From: Nitrospira sp.
GTDB lineage: Bacteria > Nitrospirota > Nitrospiria > Nitrospirales > Nitrospiraceae
Direction: 5' to 3'
NCBI GenBank assembly: GCA_019636945.1
Contig: JAHBWO010000001.1
Coordinates: forward strand, 1-64,000
Length of the DNA stretch: 64,000 nt
The notes below the pieces were generated by a model, which saw nothing but the letters and a program-made list of their open reading frames with translations, was not told where the DNA came from and searched no databases. Below, one piece after another: positions 1 through 9,520 of this stretch. Made by a program: the position numbers and the translations under genes. Within the stretch, counting starts at the first letter, position 1, and each line of letters begins with the position of its first letter.

Positions 1-3000
1 CTCCCGCTGCATACAGAAAATGCCCTTAAGCAACAGGCCTTCCCCATGATCGGGTGATGCTGCCAGAAGGATTGTGAGATGTTCCTCAGCACCAGACAGA
101 TTGTGCTGTTCGAGAAACATACGGATCAATTCAAGTCGCTTGGCCGGCTCATCGACCAAGGCCACATATCGTGCGAGAAACTGTGCCCGATAGACTGGCT
201 CTTGCAGCCGCTCAGCCACCGTCGCACCCCAGGCCAGGACAAATCGGTCGTTCGGCCACTCATCAACCAGGGCCAATTCTCGCCGGACAGATGGCCAGTC
301 TTGTTTCAGTGCCGCCGTTTGTGTCGCCGCAACATGTGCCCATGACGCACGTTCTTTGATATCTCCCATCAAGTGAATATCTCCGCCGAGCTTCCCATTG
401 CGGTAAATACGGTTCAGCTTGTAGCCGTCGACATGGAACTGCCGGTCTTCGTCTCCTGCCCACCATTGCCCCCCCCATCGGTTCAAGAAATGAGCCGCGT
501 TTGCGGCTTCGTGGACCTTTCGCCCGGGCGTTTGGCTCTCAAGGTGCACCACGACGCTCCTTGGTTGATACACAACTTGATACCCGCGTTCTCGTACTTT
601 CAAACACAGATCCGCATCTTCCAGTCCATTGAGATAGCCCTCATCAAATTTGCCGACCTCCTCGAACAGCGAGCGTCTGATGAGCAGACAGGCGGCTGTG
701 ACAATTTGAAACTCACGCCGTTGGTTGACGGCTGGATGCTCTCCGGCAAACGACTTGTAGATATGGTAGGGCAACAAATACTGACAGTCCCGTACGACAC
801 CGGCATGTTGAATGGTCCCGTCGGGATAGAGCAGCTTGCTGCCGACGATCCCGACCGCTGCATCGCCCTCTGCCTCCACCACAAGCGCATTGAGCCAGCC
901 AGGCTTGGGGACGGTGTCGTTGTTCAGAAAGACCAGATACTTCCCTTTTGCAAGAGCCGCACCCTGGTTGCAGGCTTTGGCGAACCCGACATTCTCGGCA
1001 TTCGTGATAATGCGCACGTCACCGCCCAACTGCGCGAGAAATTCCGCTGTTCCGTCCGTTGAACCGTTATCGACCACGATTAATTCATAGTCCGGCAATC
1101 CATCAAGTGCAGCCAAAGCCGTCAAGCAATCCCGGGTCAGTTCTGCCCGGTTACACACCGGCATGACGATCGAGCAGACACGGGTTTGCTCGCTCCGTAC
1201 ATGTCTCAGTTCCTCGAGACGCTGCTGCTGCGCCCTCAGTACTCCGTTGATCCGTTCCGCATGAGGTCGATACTTACGGTAGATGATCTCAGTTGTGCGC
1301 CAGTAGGTCTCCTGCGTCGCACTGGTCATGGAGGAGCCATCGGTACGCCAGCTGAACTCGGCGGTGGTGCATGGCATGTGTTTGAACGGAAATACCGTCG
1401 CCATGCGAATCCACAGGTCCCAATCCTCATGCGCGTACAGCGATTCGTCGAACCGACCAACTTGTTCAAGACAATCCCTCTGGTGCATCATGCACAGGAC
1501 GGGGAAATAGTTGGAGACCAACAAATGTGCCGCATTGAAGTCGTACGAATACGGTACGTCCCGACCTATTTCAATGTGACGATTGTCTACCACCTGTTCG
1601 TGGACCCGCCAGGCATCGGTATATGCGACCTTGTATTCCCCCTGGTCCAAAACGGACACCAGCGTTTCCAAATGGTTCGGCAAATATCGGTCGTCGTCGT
1701 CGAGATACGCAATGTAGGTACCGGATGCCGCCGTCAATCCGGTATTGCGCGAGGCGGCGAGGCCACGATTGCGATCATGCTGAATGTACATGATGCGCCC
1801 GTCATTGAGCGCCGCCACGGTCGCGCCAACATCGGTCCCTCCATCGTTGACCACCACGATTTCAAAGTCCTGACATGTCTGTCGGAGAACGCTTTGGAGG
1901 GCCTCTGTCAAACGGTCAGGCCGATTGTACGTCGGGAGAATGACCGAGACTTTCGGCCGGCGCCTGAAGGTAGCCGGTTGCTTACACCCCACTCGCTGAC
2001 AAGCCCAGACCTGGTAGATCGGCAACAGCTGCATAGATGCGAACTCGGCCGGAGTCGGTGCCGGCACATACCGCAGCCCAGGCACTTCGACATACACCCG
2101 TTCCAAACCAAGCTCGGCAAATCCTTGTCGGCGAAATAGCTTCCGTAGGTCTCCTTCCGTCACCCAGTCTTCTACCGGCTGATTCGGCGGTGCAATGGTT
2201 TTCCACTGCTCCCACATTTCACCGCGCGGTGTAGTCAGGACCACATATCCTTCCGATGTCAACAGCGCAGCGAGCTGGGCCAGAAAGAGATCTTTCTCTC
2301 CGTGAGGAACATGTTCAAGCACTTCCGAGCATACGACGACGTCGTAGGGGGCAAAGTCCGGACGGGCTAAGACCTGGTCAGCCGTGCCAGCTTCAAACCG
2401 CAGGTGGGGGAACAATCGCCGCGCATGCGCCACTACCTCGCTCACCGGTTCAACCCCTTCGCAGCTTCCGTACATAGATACGAGATTCGTGAGCCACCCG
2501 CGTCCACACCCGACATCCAGGATACGCAATACCTTATTGGGATTGTGCTGACGAACCCGTCGAAGGATGCATTCCAGGAACGACGCGATTTTGCTCCAAC
2601 GTGCGGCCTCGTCGGCATTCGGATAGGGAGTCGACCAGATCGGTGCGTTGACAAAGAGATTCACATAAAAACGATCGGAATCCATCGATCCCTCCGATGT
2701 GGTGTGAGGAGGCCGCGTTACGGCCGATGCAATCGCTGTGTGACTCGCGTCCTCGCTGGCGGTAAGGTCCCGCAGCGCTCTATGCCTGCGTAAGTTCCGC
2801 ATACCCTGCTTCACTCCATCGGGTGTCACAAACGATGCGGTGAGCTGCCCGGTTGTCAGTAGCTCGAGCCAACCTCGGAGCACATGTGACCAATCATAGG
2901 AGGCCGCCCAATGCGCTCGACCGAGCTCACCCAATTGCCGCCGCAGGTCCCCATCCTCCTTCAGGCGCATAATGACTTCGTGGAAACTGCTGAGCGTGGC

Positions 3001-5985
3001 AACCAGCCCACCTGCCTGTTCGTGAACCGTCCCGCAGCCGGGTGTGGCCAGCCATGGAAGGCCGCAGCTCATTGCTTCCAACACGACTAAGGGCGATGCT
3101 TCGCTGTGGGATGCCAGGACCAAGACATCGGCGGCCCGCATCGCGGCGGCAGTCCCTTCGGCATCAAGTCCTGGAACATAGAGCACGTCCGGCCTTCCGG
3201 CCAACGCCATCTGAACCTGACTGACATATTCTGCATCTTCAGTTGGTCTGCCGATCATCACCAACTGAGCATCTGATGGCAGCCTGTTCAACTCGTTTAG
3301 CAAACCCAGATGGTTCTTCACCGGATACAAGTTCGCCACGTGTAAGAGGAGAAATCGGTCTCGGGGTATGCCATGATCCCGTCTAAAATCTCCACGAGGA
3401 GAGATTGAGTTGCTTCCATTCGGGATATACACGGAACGCATTCTCTCCTTGCGCAAGAAACGGGCATCGACACCATCTTCCGACAGTGCCACCACAGCCT
3501 GTGCCTGTTGCGCAAGCTGAAGGAACCTGGGATATACGAATTGATTGCGAACCAAGTCGTCGAGGATTTCCTCGTTCATCGTTGGTTGGATGAAGAGCCT
3601 GGTCTTGGCGGGTAGCGAGTCCATCAACGCACCGTAGAACAGCATGTTCAGCGGAGCCCCTAGTAACAGGCAGGCAGAGTACCGGCCGGTCTGTAACAAT
3701 TTCCTGACTTGGAGAATGCAAGTCGGCGTTCCATTGTCGACCTGATCGAAACGTGCCACCGTAATGATGCGGATGCCGCGATGCTCTTCTCGATCCCGTC
3801 CATCGACCGGATAGGTTGCAACGTCCACATGAGATCCATGCGCCAAGAGGCCAAGACCTAACTGTTCAGCAACCCGCTCAACCCCACCGATGGATGGCCA
3901 AAAGAACGGCGTCACGATTAAGACCGCGTTTTGTGGACCAGCGGCGCGGGACAGAGATGCCCCGACTGTTTCGGAGCATGAGGGTTCCAGAAGCGGTGTG
4001 CATGTCGTTTTCCACACTACCTGTTCAAGTGGAATGGGTTTGTTGCCGACGAGCTTGCCTGATACAGCCGGTTCATACGGCTGTGTGAAGGGCGCCATGG
4101 TGGTGAACAACCGCTTGAATACGTCCACTTCACGCAGATTGTACTGCGTGGCGTCCTTCTCACGGTCGCCGGCGTATGGGGCATGCACGATGCCGTGAAC
4201 TCCACCCAGCAACGCGAACAGTTGCAGGAGATCGCCGGTCTCGCGAAACCGCTCAGCCTTTTTACAAATATCGGCCGTTAGAACATTCCACTGCTGAATA
4301 TCTTTCTCATACATCGTCTTATAGCGACGGTAAATTGTTTCCAACGTATAGAACGTTCCATGACGTCCCTTTACGTCTGGATGCAGAATCCACTTGATGC
4401 CGTGGCGCTCCATCTGCTCAAGCAGATCCATCTCGCTGGCCTTACGGTCCCGGAAAGACAATCCTTTCAAGAGAGCCGTCCGGTAGATCTTGACCCCTTG
4501 GATATTGATTCCCCGATCTTCGTCATAGAGATGGAAACAGATCATGCCGACATCATCTGGAGCCTTCTGCATAGCTGCTTCCATCGAGGCAACCGCATCC
4601 GGTTGTAACACCATGTCTTCATCGACCTGGATAAAGAACTCTGTCGTGCAATCCGTGATCATCTTCTGCGCCGCCGCACTGAACGGGCTTACGTTGCGGA
4701 TGATATCCAGGCGAAACTCCGTCCCGCGCTGTGCTTCGAGCGCCGCCTTGCACGCCGGAAAGACTGGATCGTCCACCGTAAGGACGAAGACTGTTGTTCT
4801 CTGATCATGCTCCGCCGACTGAGGAATCGGGAGTACTTCCAATGAGTGTTGTATGCCGTAGTCCGGACGCACGCCTGATTCGATCCAACGCAGAGTATCT
4901 GCCAGCCGTCTTTCGCTCGTATGATAACGCCGCATCTTTCGTTGAGCGTTCACCGCAATGCGGTGGGCCAAGTCGCGATCGCGCAGTACCCTCTCAAGAC
5001 CGGCATGGAGCGATTCTGGATCATCCGGCGCAAAGCACAGAACCTCCTCGCCTTCGGCAAACAACGAGTTATTGAACGGATGATCCGGCACCTGATAGGT
5101 GAGCACAGGACGACCGGCGGCCATCCCCTCGTACACACGACCGCCATAGAACTTTGCCAAACTTGGCAAATTCACAATAGCGGCCCACTGCTGAAGCTGC
5201 GCCATCCACTCTCGAAATTCACCTTCGCGCACCTCCTGCAGCATGGTGACATAGTCTGTGATCTGGTGTGCCGGCATGGCCGCAGGGGAGGACCAGCGTC
5301 TGATTGCCGAAGCTTGCAGCTGGTCGAACCAGGTCTGATAACGAGTCGATGGCGCGCCGGACCCCACAAACGTCATGTGTGCCTGCAACCGTGCGTTTTC
5401 TACCCAGGCCCGTCGAGGGCCGTATGGATGGCCATGGAACACACCAGTTGAAAAGCGCGGCTCGGACGTACTCGGAACGATGAATCGTTCAGGCACCATC
5501 GTCGGCCACCATAACGACTGAACGCCAGCGCGCTGCGCCAAGGGTTCGACGTCCCGTTCGTCCGGTACCAGCACATGTGTGAAAACGCTGGCCTGCTCCG
5601 CTACTGTCTGCATTCTGCCACGAAGATGTCCCGCCCAGTCATAATCGGCTTCATCATACGTCAGCGACTCCATCACGATCCCAACACGGACCGGCGCCAG
5701 ACCGGAGATCCACTCAAGTATAGATACAGTCAAGGGCGCATGGACGAGCCAAACCCACACTTGGTCGAATCGTTGGCCGTCGACCGCAGCCCGACTTTGT
5801 TCGAGCCATCGATCCGGCGACAACGACGCATTTGCGAACAATGGTAACGCGGTGCAGGTCGCACCGGCGGCACGCAAACCTTCACCGACACCGAAACAGG
5901 CAGGATAAGTCCAAGCTCTCGCCTGAGCCCAGGTCGGAAACTCCAACTGCAGCAACAACACCTTTGGTGCGGTACGACGATTCAT
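1..5985 (-). CDS. Giant multidomain glycosyltransferase/methyltransferase (3' end outside window)
   Basis: An uninterrupted frame of 1995 codons starts at the ATG at 5985 and is still open at position 1. By visible motifs the order is: residues 1-385, a CgeB-like glycosyltransferase (GGRVYEGMAAGRPVL); about 395-640, a GT-A-like domain (QVDEDMVLQPDA); about 683-1060, a GT4 domain (IGGVERVAEQLG, then SPLVVLEAMSCGLP); about 1101-1330, a SAM methyltransferase (ILDVGCGRGW); about 1340-1590, GT2 (SVILPTYNRP, YLDDDDRYLP); about 1600-1860, GT2 (VVDNGSTDGT, FLNNDTVPKPGW); then TPR-like helices from about 1890. It probably assembles and methylates several residues of one surface or flagellar glycan in the cytoplasm. 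It is the last visible gene of the glycan operon, 21 bp after the upstream gene. Domain calls are by eye; acceptor and sugars are unknown. Confidence 0.85.
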   Translation of the reverse strand, partial: MNRRTAPKVLLLQLEFPTWAQARAWTYPACFGVGEGLRAAGATCTALPLFANASLSPDRWLEQSRAAVDGQRFDQVWVWLVHAPLTVSILEWISGLAPVRVGIVMESLTYDEADYDWAGHLRGRMQTVAEQASVFTHVLVPDERDVEPLAQRAGVQSLWWPTMVPERFIVPSTSEPRFSTGVFHGHPYGPRRAWVENARLQAHMTFVGSGAPSTRYQTWFDQLQASAIRRWSSPAAMPAHQITDYVTMLQEVREGEFREWMAQLQQWAAIVNLPSLAKFYGGRVYEGMAAGRPVLTYQVPDHPFNNSLFAEGEEVLCFAPDDPESLHAGLERVLRDRDLAHRIAVNAQRKMRRYHTSERRLADTLRWIESGVRPDYGIQHSLEVLPIPQSAEHDQRTTVFVLTVDDPVFPACKAALEAQRGTEFRLDIIRNVSPFSAAAQKMITDCTTEFFIQVDEDMVLQPDAVASMEAAMQKAPDDVGMICFHLYDEDRGINIQGVKIYRTALLKGLSFRDRKASEMDLLEQMERHGIKWILHPDVKGRHGTFYTLETIYRRYKTMYEKDIQQWNVLTADICKKAERFRETGDLLQLFALLGGVHGIVHAPYAGDREKDATQYNLREVDVFKRLFTTMAPFTQPYEPAVSGKLVGNKPIPLEQVVWKTTCTPLLEPSCSETVGASLSRAAGPQNAVLIVTPFFWPSIGGVERVAEQLGLGLLAHGSHVDVATYPVDGRDREEHRGIRIITVARFDQVDNGTPTCILQVRKLLQTGRYSACLLLGAPLNMLFYGALMDSLPAKTRLFIQPTMNEEILDDLVRNQFVYPRFLQLAQQAQAVVALSEDGVDARFLRKERMRSVYIPNGSNSISPRGDFRRDHGIPRDRFLLLHVANLYPVKNHLGLLNELNRLPSDAQLVMIGRPTEDAEYVSQVQMALAGRPDVLYVPGLDAEGTAAAMRAADVLVLASHSEASPLVVLEAMSCGLPWLATPGCGTVHEQAGGLVATLSSFHEVIMRLKEDGDLRRQLGELGRAHWAASYDWSHVLRGWLELLTTGQLTASFVTPDGVKQGMRNLRRHRALRDLTASEDASHTAIASAVTRPPHTTSEGSMDSDRFYVNLFVNAPIWSTPYPNADEAARWSKIASFLECILRRVRQHNPNKVLRILDVGCGRGWLTNLVSMYGSCEGVEPVSEVVAHARRLFPHLRFEAGTADQVLARPDFAPYDVVVCSEVLEHVPHGEKDLFLAQLAALLTSEGYVVLTTPRGEMWEQWKTIAPPNQPVEDWVTEGDLRKLFRRQGFAELGLERVYVEVPGLRYVPAPTPAEFASMQLLPIYQVWACQRVGCKQPATFRRRPKVSVILPTYNRPDRLTEALQSVLRQTCQDFEIVVVNDGGTDVGATVAALNDGRIMYIQHDRNRGLAASRNTGLTAASGTYIAYLDDDDRYLPNHLETLVSVLDQGEYKVAYTDAWRVHEQVVDNRHIEIGRDVPYSYDFNAAHLLVSNYFPVLCMMHQRDCLEQVGRFDESLYAHEDWDLWIRMATVFPFKHMPCTTAEFSWRTDGSSMTSATQETYWRTTEIIYRKYRPHAERINGVLRAQQQRLEELRHVRSEQTRVCSIVMPVCNRAELTRDCLTALAALDGLPDYELIVVDNGSTDGTAEFLAQLGGDVRIITNAENVGFAKACNQGAALAKGKYLVFLNNDTVPKPGWLNALVVEAEGDAAVGIVGSKLLYPDGTIQHAGVVRDCQYLLPYHIYKSFAGEHPAVNQRREFQIVTAACLLIRRSLFEEVGKFDEGYLNGLEDADLCLKVRERGYQVVYQPRSVVVHLESQTPGRKVHEAANAAHFLNRWGGQWWAGDEDRQFHVDGYKLNRIYRNGKLGGDIHLMGDIKERASWAHVAATQTAALKQDWPSVRRELALVDEWPNDRFVLAWGATVAERLQEPVYRAQFLARYVALVDEPAKRLELIRMFLEQHNLSGAEEHLTILLAASPDHGEGLLLKGIFCMQRE

Positions 5986-6006
5986 CCGCGTTAGTCCTGC
6001 CTGCGC

Positions 6007-7623
6007 TCAGCCGTTCGGCCTGGCTGGCGATCCATAGTGGCCGGCTGGAGCGACAAGGTCCCTCTCCGGAGATTCGATCTGTAAGAGGTCCGGTGAACTG
6101 GTCATCGGTGCCTGATCAGCCATCATCGCCACCGGCATATCCTGAACACTCCCGAAACCACCATCACCGAGACTGACCAATTGCTCACTCTGCCGTTGAC
6201 CGGACGGCGCGAACAGCTTCTTCGACAGAAGCCGTGCGACTCGTATCAACATAAGCGATCCCCCGATCGCACCATGCTTTTGGAGCATAGGAATCCAGCG
6301 CCAGGGGGCGCTGTAGATGCTGACGAAACCTTCGTTTTGCAGATCGATTAAATCTTGAGGTGTCAGATCGCCGACGGCCGTGACGGCGGACCCATAGCGT
6401 CGATACTCTGAAAAGTCCTTCGTCATCAACTTCACACCTTTATCCCCTTTTACCGCCAATTCGTGAAACTCTGTTCCTGGATACGGCACGGCAATGGCAA
6501 AGTTTGCCTGTTTGACTTCCCGCGCATTGCGTAGAAACCGCAGCGTCGCTCGAACCGTATCCCTCGTCTCGCCAGGCAGCCCGATCATCACGCTGTTCAA
6601 GGCTTCAACACCGTACTTATTACAGATACCATTGGCCCTGACGTAGTGCTCTAATGGCACCTGCTTCTTCATGGTTCGCCGGATCTCAGGATCTACCGTT
6701 TCCAACCCAAAGGACAATCGAATTAAGCCGCTCTGCACCAGACGCGCCATAACCTCGTCCTCAACGAGATTCGCCCGGGTGCTGCCTTCAAACGTGATCT
6801 TCAATCCTTCCTGGTCGATGAGGTCACAGATTTCCAGAATATGGTCCTTCCACAATGTCATCACGTCATCGACAATATAGAAATGTCTGGTCCCAAACCG
6901 CTCAACCACCTGCTTTATTTCATCGACCACCGAACGCGGTGACCGCACTCTCATTTGGGTTGTCTTCAAGGCCTCGGATGCACAGAAAATGCATTTCCAG
7001 GGGCAGCCTCGCATCGTCTGAATCGACGTGAACGGCAGTCGACCACGAAGTGTGCCTAGCTTGTACAACGGCATGTTCAGGCGATGTCTGGCGGGAGCCG
7101 GCAGTACATCCAGATTGGTAATATCCGCTGGCTGTCCCGTCGAAACTACCCGACCTTGATCTCGATAAATGATCCCGGCTACGGATGAGAGATCTTGCTT
7201 CTTCTCATACCGGCTGAGAAACTCCGGCCATGACTGTTCGGCTTCTCCAATAAACGCATAGTCAAATGCGGCAAGCAGCGCCTGTTCCTTCATGATGGTG
7301 ATGTGAGGACCACCCACGGCAATTGGAATGTGCGGGGCGATGCGTTTGATCCCTTCCGCAACTGCCTTACTGATATGGAAAAATGGACTTGTCGCAGTCA
7401 ATCCGATCATGTCTGGTTTGAGCGCCACCGCCCGTTGAGCCATGTCCTCTAGTGTGATCTGCTCGGCTTCACCGTCCATGATGGTCACCTCGTGACCATG
7501 CCGTTCGGAGATCGCAGCCAGCAGAGCCAGATTCAGCGGAGGCCAGGTCGAGTTCCGTCTCGCAAAATGACCAAACAGGCCGTAGGATCCTGTCCAGCTT
7601 GGATAGAGGAAAAGCACCTTCAT
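6007..7623 (-). CDS. B12-binding-domain radical SAM protein
   Basis: A 538-residue protein. Residues 1-140 resemble a cobalamin-binding Rossmann domain (VLFLYPSW, ISERHGHEVTIMDGEAEQ, AVGGPHIT). The radical SAM core follows, with the 4Fe-4S motif CxxxCxxC as Cys207, Cys211 and Cys214 in RGCPWKCIFCAS. Later blocks (SFGLETVD, VMIGLPGET) fit the family. Such enzymes methylate or rearrange unactivated carbons; the substrate here is unknown. A GGAGGT site lies 5 bases before the ATG. It sits between the ThDP enzyme and the giant glycosyltransferase in a tight operon, so a role in modifying the sugar or a linked lipid is reasonable but inferred. The C-terminal 80 residues are not recognised. Confidence 0.85.
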   Translation of the reverse strand: MKVLFLYPSWTGSYGLFGHFARRNSTWPPLNLALLAAISERHGHEVTIMDGEAEQITLEDMAQRAVALKPDMIGLTATSPFFHISKAVAEGIKRIAPHIPIAVGGPHITIMKEQALLAAFDYAFIGEAEQSWPEFLSRYEKKQDLSSVAGIIYRDQGRVVSTGQPADITNLDVLPAPARHRLNMPLYKLGTLRGRLPFTSIQTMRGCPWKCIFCASEALKTTQMRVRSPRSVVDEIKQVVERFGTRHFYIVDDVMTLWKDHILEICDLIDQEGLKITFEGSTRANLVEDEVMARLVQSGLIRLSFGLETVDPEIRRTMKKQVPLEHYVRANGICNKYGVEALNSVMIGLPGETRDTVRATLRFLRNAREVKQANFAIAVPYPGTEFHELAVKGDKGVKLMTKDFSEYRRYGSAVTAVGDLTPQDLIDLQNEGFVSIYSAPWRWIPMLQKHGAIGGSLMLIRVARLLSKKLFAPSGQRQSEQLVSLGDGGFGSVQDMPVAMMADQAPMTSSPDLLQIESPERDLVAPAGHYGSPARPNG

Positions 7624-7669
7624 CTCATACCTCCGATCCGTCCCGCTCGAATGATCACAAACTCCATCC

Positions 7670-9499
7670 TCACGGCTGCATCGACTTCACAACATCTGGA
7701 TACTCTGGACACATCCATCCTTCCACCGGCTCGACCACCATGTTGTCCCTGAACTCCTCGCGCGAGAGGTAGGGGTACATGTCTTCGATCGGCGTCTTCC
7801 ATCCGAAGATTCTCGGTTCGTAGGTATGGTACTCATCCATATCTATGTCACAGACCACCGGTCCGTCGTACTGCAGCACTTCATCGATCTTGGCGTCCAT
7901 CTCAGCATGGTTACCGATCGCCACTGTTTTGATGCCATACGCCTCTGCCAATTTAAGAAAGTCCGGCGGACGATACCCCTTCGGACCGCAAGCCTCAGCA
8001 CGCCCCTGGAAGTTGGTCTCCTGATACGCTTTGGTGATCCCGTAAATATGGTTGTTCAAAATGAACGTTTTGACCTTCACACCATAGTTGAGGAACGTCT
8101 GCAACTCTTGCAGGTTCATATTGAAACCGCCGTCACCGATCGTGCAGACCACCTGGCGGGTTGGATCCGCGAACCAGGCCCCCATGGCTCCGGCAAAGGA
8201 AAAACCCATCGGCGAATTACCATTGTTCGTCAGGTTGCGCTGTCCGTACTTGGTCTCGAATGCATGGTTGCTGACGACGATGTTGCCGCCGCAATCACCG
8301 ACCAGGACGTCGGTCGCACCCATCTTCTCGGACAGGCGGCGCATGAAGGCATAGGGGTGGACCTTTTCTTTCTGCTTGAAGAAGTCGGAGCGCACGGGAT
8401 CGTACTTCCGCTTCCATTCCATCACCCGTTCGGTCCAGCTCGCACGGTGAGGAATCGCTTTCGGATTCTTGTCCAGCGCGACCAGCAGCCGCCGCACGAA
8501 CGCCTTGGCGTCGCAGAGGATGTTGACGTCGAACGGCACTTGCTGGAACTTCCGCTGCACCATAGCCGGATCGATTTCGACCAAGTATTTTCTGGCCTGC
8601 CTGGCAAAACTCTGCACATTGCCTCCCGTGATGCGTCCGGAAATCCGGCTGCCGATCGAGATCAGGAGATCGCTGTTCTGAATGCCGAAGTTCCGCCCAG
8701 CACCTCCGTAAGTCCCGATACGCCCGCCATAGAACTCATAGTCGGACGTAATAACGTCCAACGCGTTCCAGGTCGGGAAGCAAGGAATCTTCAACCGACG
8801 TCCCAGCTCACGAACGTCGTCCTGCGCGTCAGCCAGCCGGACGCCCCCGCCTACGAGGATAACCGGCCGTTCCGCCCATCGGAGATCATCCAGCAACTTG
8901 TGGATCTGCCGGTCCACCACATCCAGGTCGTAGCCGGCGACGGCTGGCGGCTCGAACCCAACCAATTGCTTCACATCAATCTTGGCTTTTTGAATATCGA
9001 GCGGAATATCGAGTAAGACTGGCCCGGGGCGCCCGCTTTGGCAGAGCCACAACGCCTTTTCCACTTCGTAGCGGACGTCCTCCGCCTTCACGAGCATCTT
9101 GGCGTACTTCGTCACCGGCGCTGCCATTGCAACGATGTCCGTTTCTTGAAATCCGACCTGCCGAATCGAAGGATCAGGCCGCAGAAACCTCGAGTTGATC
9201 TGACCGGTCAAAAACACACAAGGAATCGAGTCATAGAAACAATTCCCCATCGATGTGAGAAGATTCATGCCACCTGGTCCGCTCGTCGCGATCGCCACAC
9301 CGGGAATGCCTTTGACCTTGGCATACCCTTCCGCGGCGAATCCGCCGGCCTGTTCGTGCATGACCGTCACATACTCCGTGGCTGCCGTCCTGGTGAACGC
9401 ATCGATCAAGTCGCCGTTGGCCGCGCCATAGACGACGAATATCTTGTCGATGCCTCGTTCTGCGAGCGTATTGATAATGTAGTCCGCCACTTTGATCAT
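7670..9499 (-). CDS. ThDP-dependent acetolactate-synthase-like enzyme
   Basis: A 609-residue ThDP enzyme with the three-domain acetohydroxyacid synthase plan. The ThDP-activating glutamate is Glu49 in MHEQAGGFAAEGYA. The cofactor motif GDGG is at 455-458, with the partner asparagines at 482-483 (LNNHIYG). A central Rossmann-like domain contains RPVILVGGGVRLA. The location is unusual for a branched-chain amino-acid enzyme: no regulatory small subunit and no ilvC are beside it, and it is flanked by two radical SAM genes inside a sugar-nucleotide operon. Homologues such as YerE add a two-carbon acetyl unit from pyruvate to a keto-sugar, which would suit the ColD-like dehydratase in the same operon. 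That use is inferred; a simple AHAS role or a phosphonopyruvate-decarboxylase-like role is possible. Confidence 0.85.
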   Translation of the reverse strand: MIKVADYIINTLAERGIDKIFVVYGAANGDLIDAFTRTAATEYVTVMHEQAGGFAAEGYAKVKGIPGVAIATSGPGGMNLLTSMGNCFYDSIPCVFLTGQINSRFLRPDPSIRQVGFQETDIVAMAAPVTKYAKMLVKAEDVRYEVEKALWLCQSGRPGPVLLDIPLDIQKAKIDVKQLVGFEPPAVAGYDLDVVDRQIHKLLDDLRWAERPVILVGGGVRLADAQDDVRELGRRLKIPCFPTWNALDVITSDYEFYGGRIGTYGGAGRNFGIQNSDLLISIGSRISGRITGGNVQSFARQARKYLVEIDPAMVQRKFQQVPFDVNILCDAKAFVRRLLVALDKNPKAIPHRASWTERVMEWKRKYDPVRSDFFKQKEKVHPYAFMRRLSEKMGATDVLVGDCGGNIVVSNHAFETKYGQRNLTNNGNSPMGFSFAGAMGAWFADPTRQVVCTIGDGGFNMNLQELQTFLNYGVKVKTFILNNHIYGITKAYQETNFQGRAEACGPKGYRPPDFLKLAEAYGIKTVAIGNHAEMDAKIDEVLQYDGPVVCDIDMDEYHTYEPRIFGWKTPIEDMYPYLSREEFRDNMVVEPVEGWMCPEYPDVVKSMQP

Positions 9500-9520
9500 A
9501 GGACTCCTTCGCGGCTTTGG

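Noticed and set aside
1186-2139. Plus-strand frame of 317 codons
   Set aside because: It is antisense to the GT2 and methyltransferase parts of the giant glycosyltransferase, which carry clear motifs.
7826-9016. Plus-strand frame of 396 codons
   Set aside because: It is antisense to the ThDP enzyme gene and shows no domain pattern.
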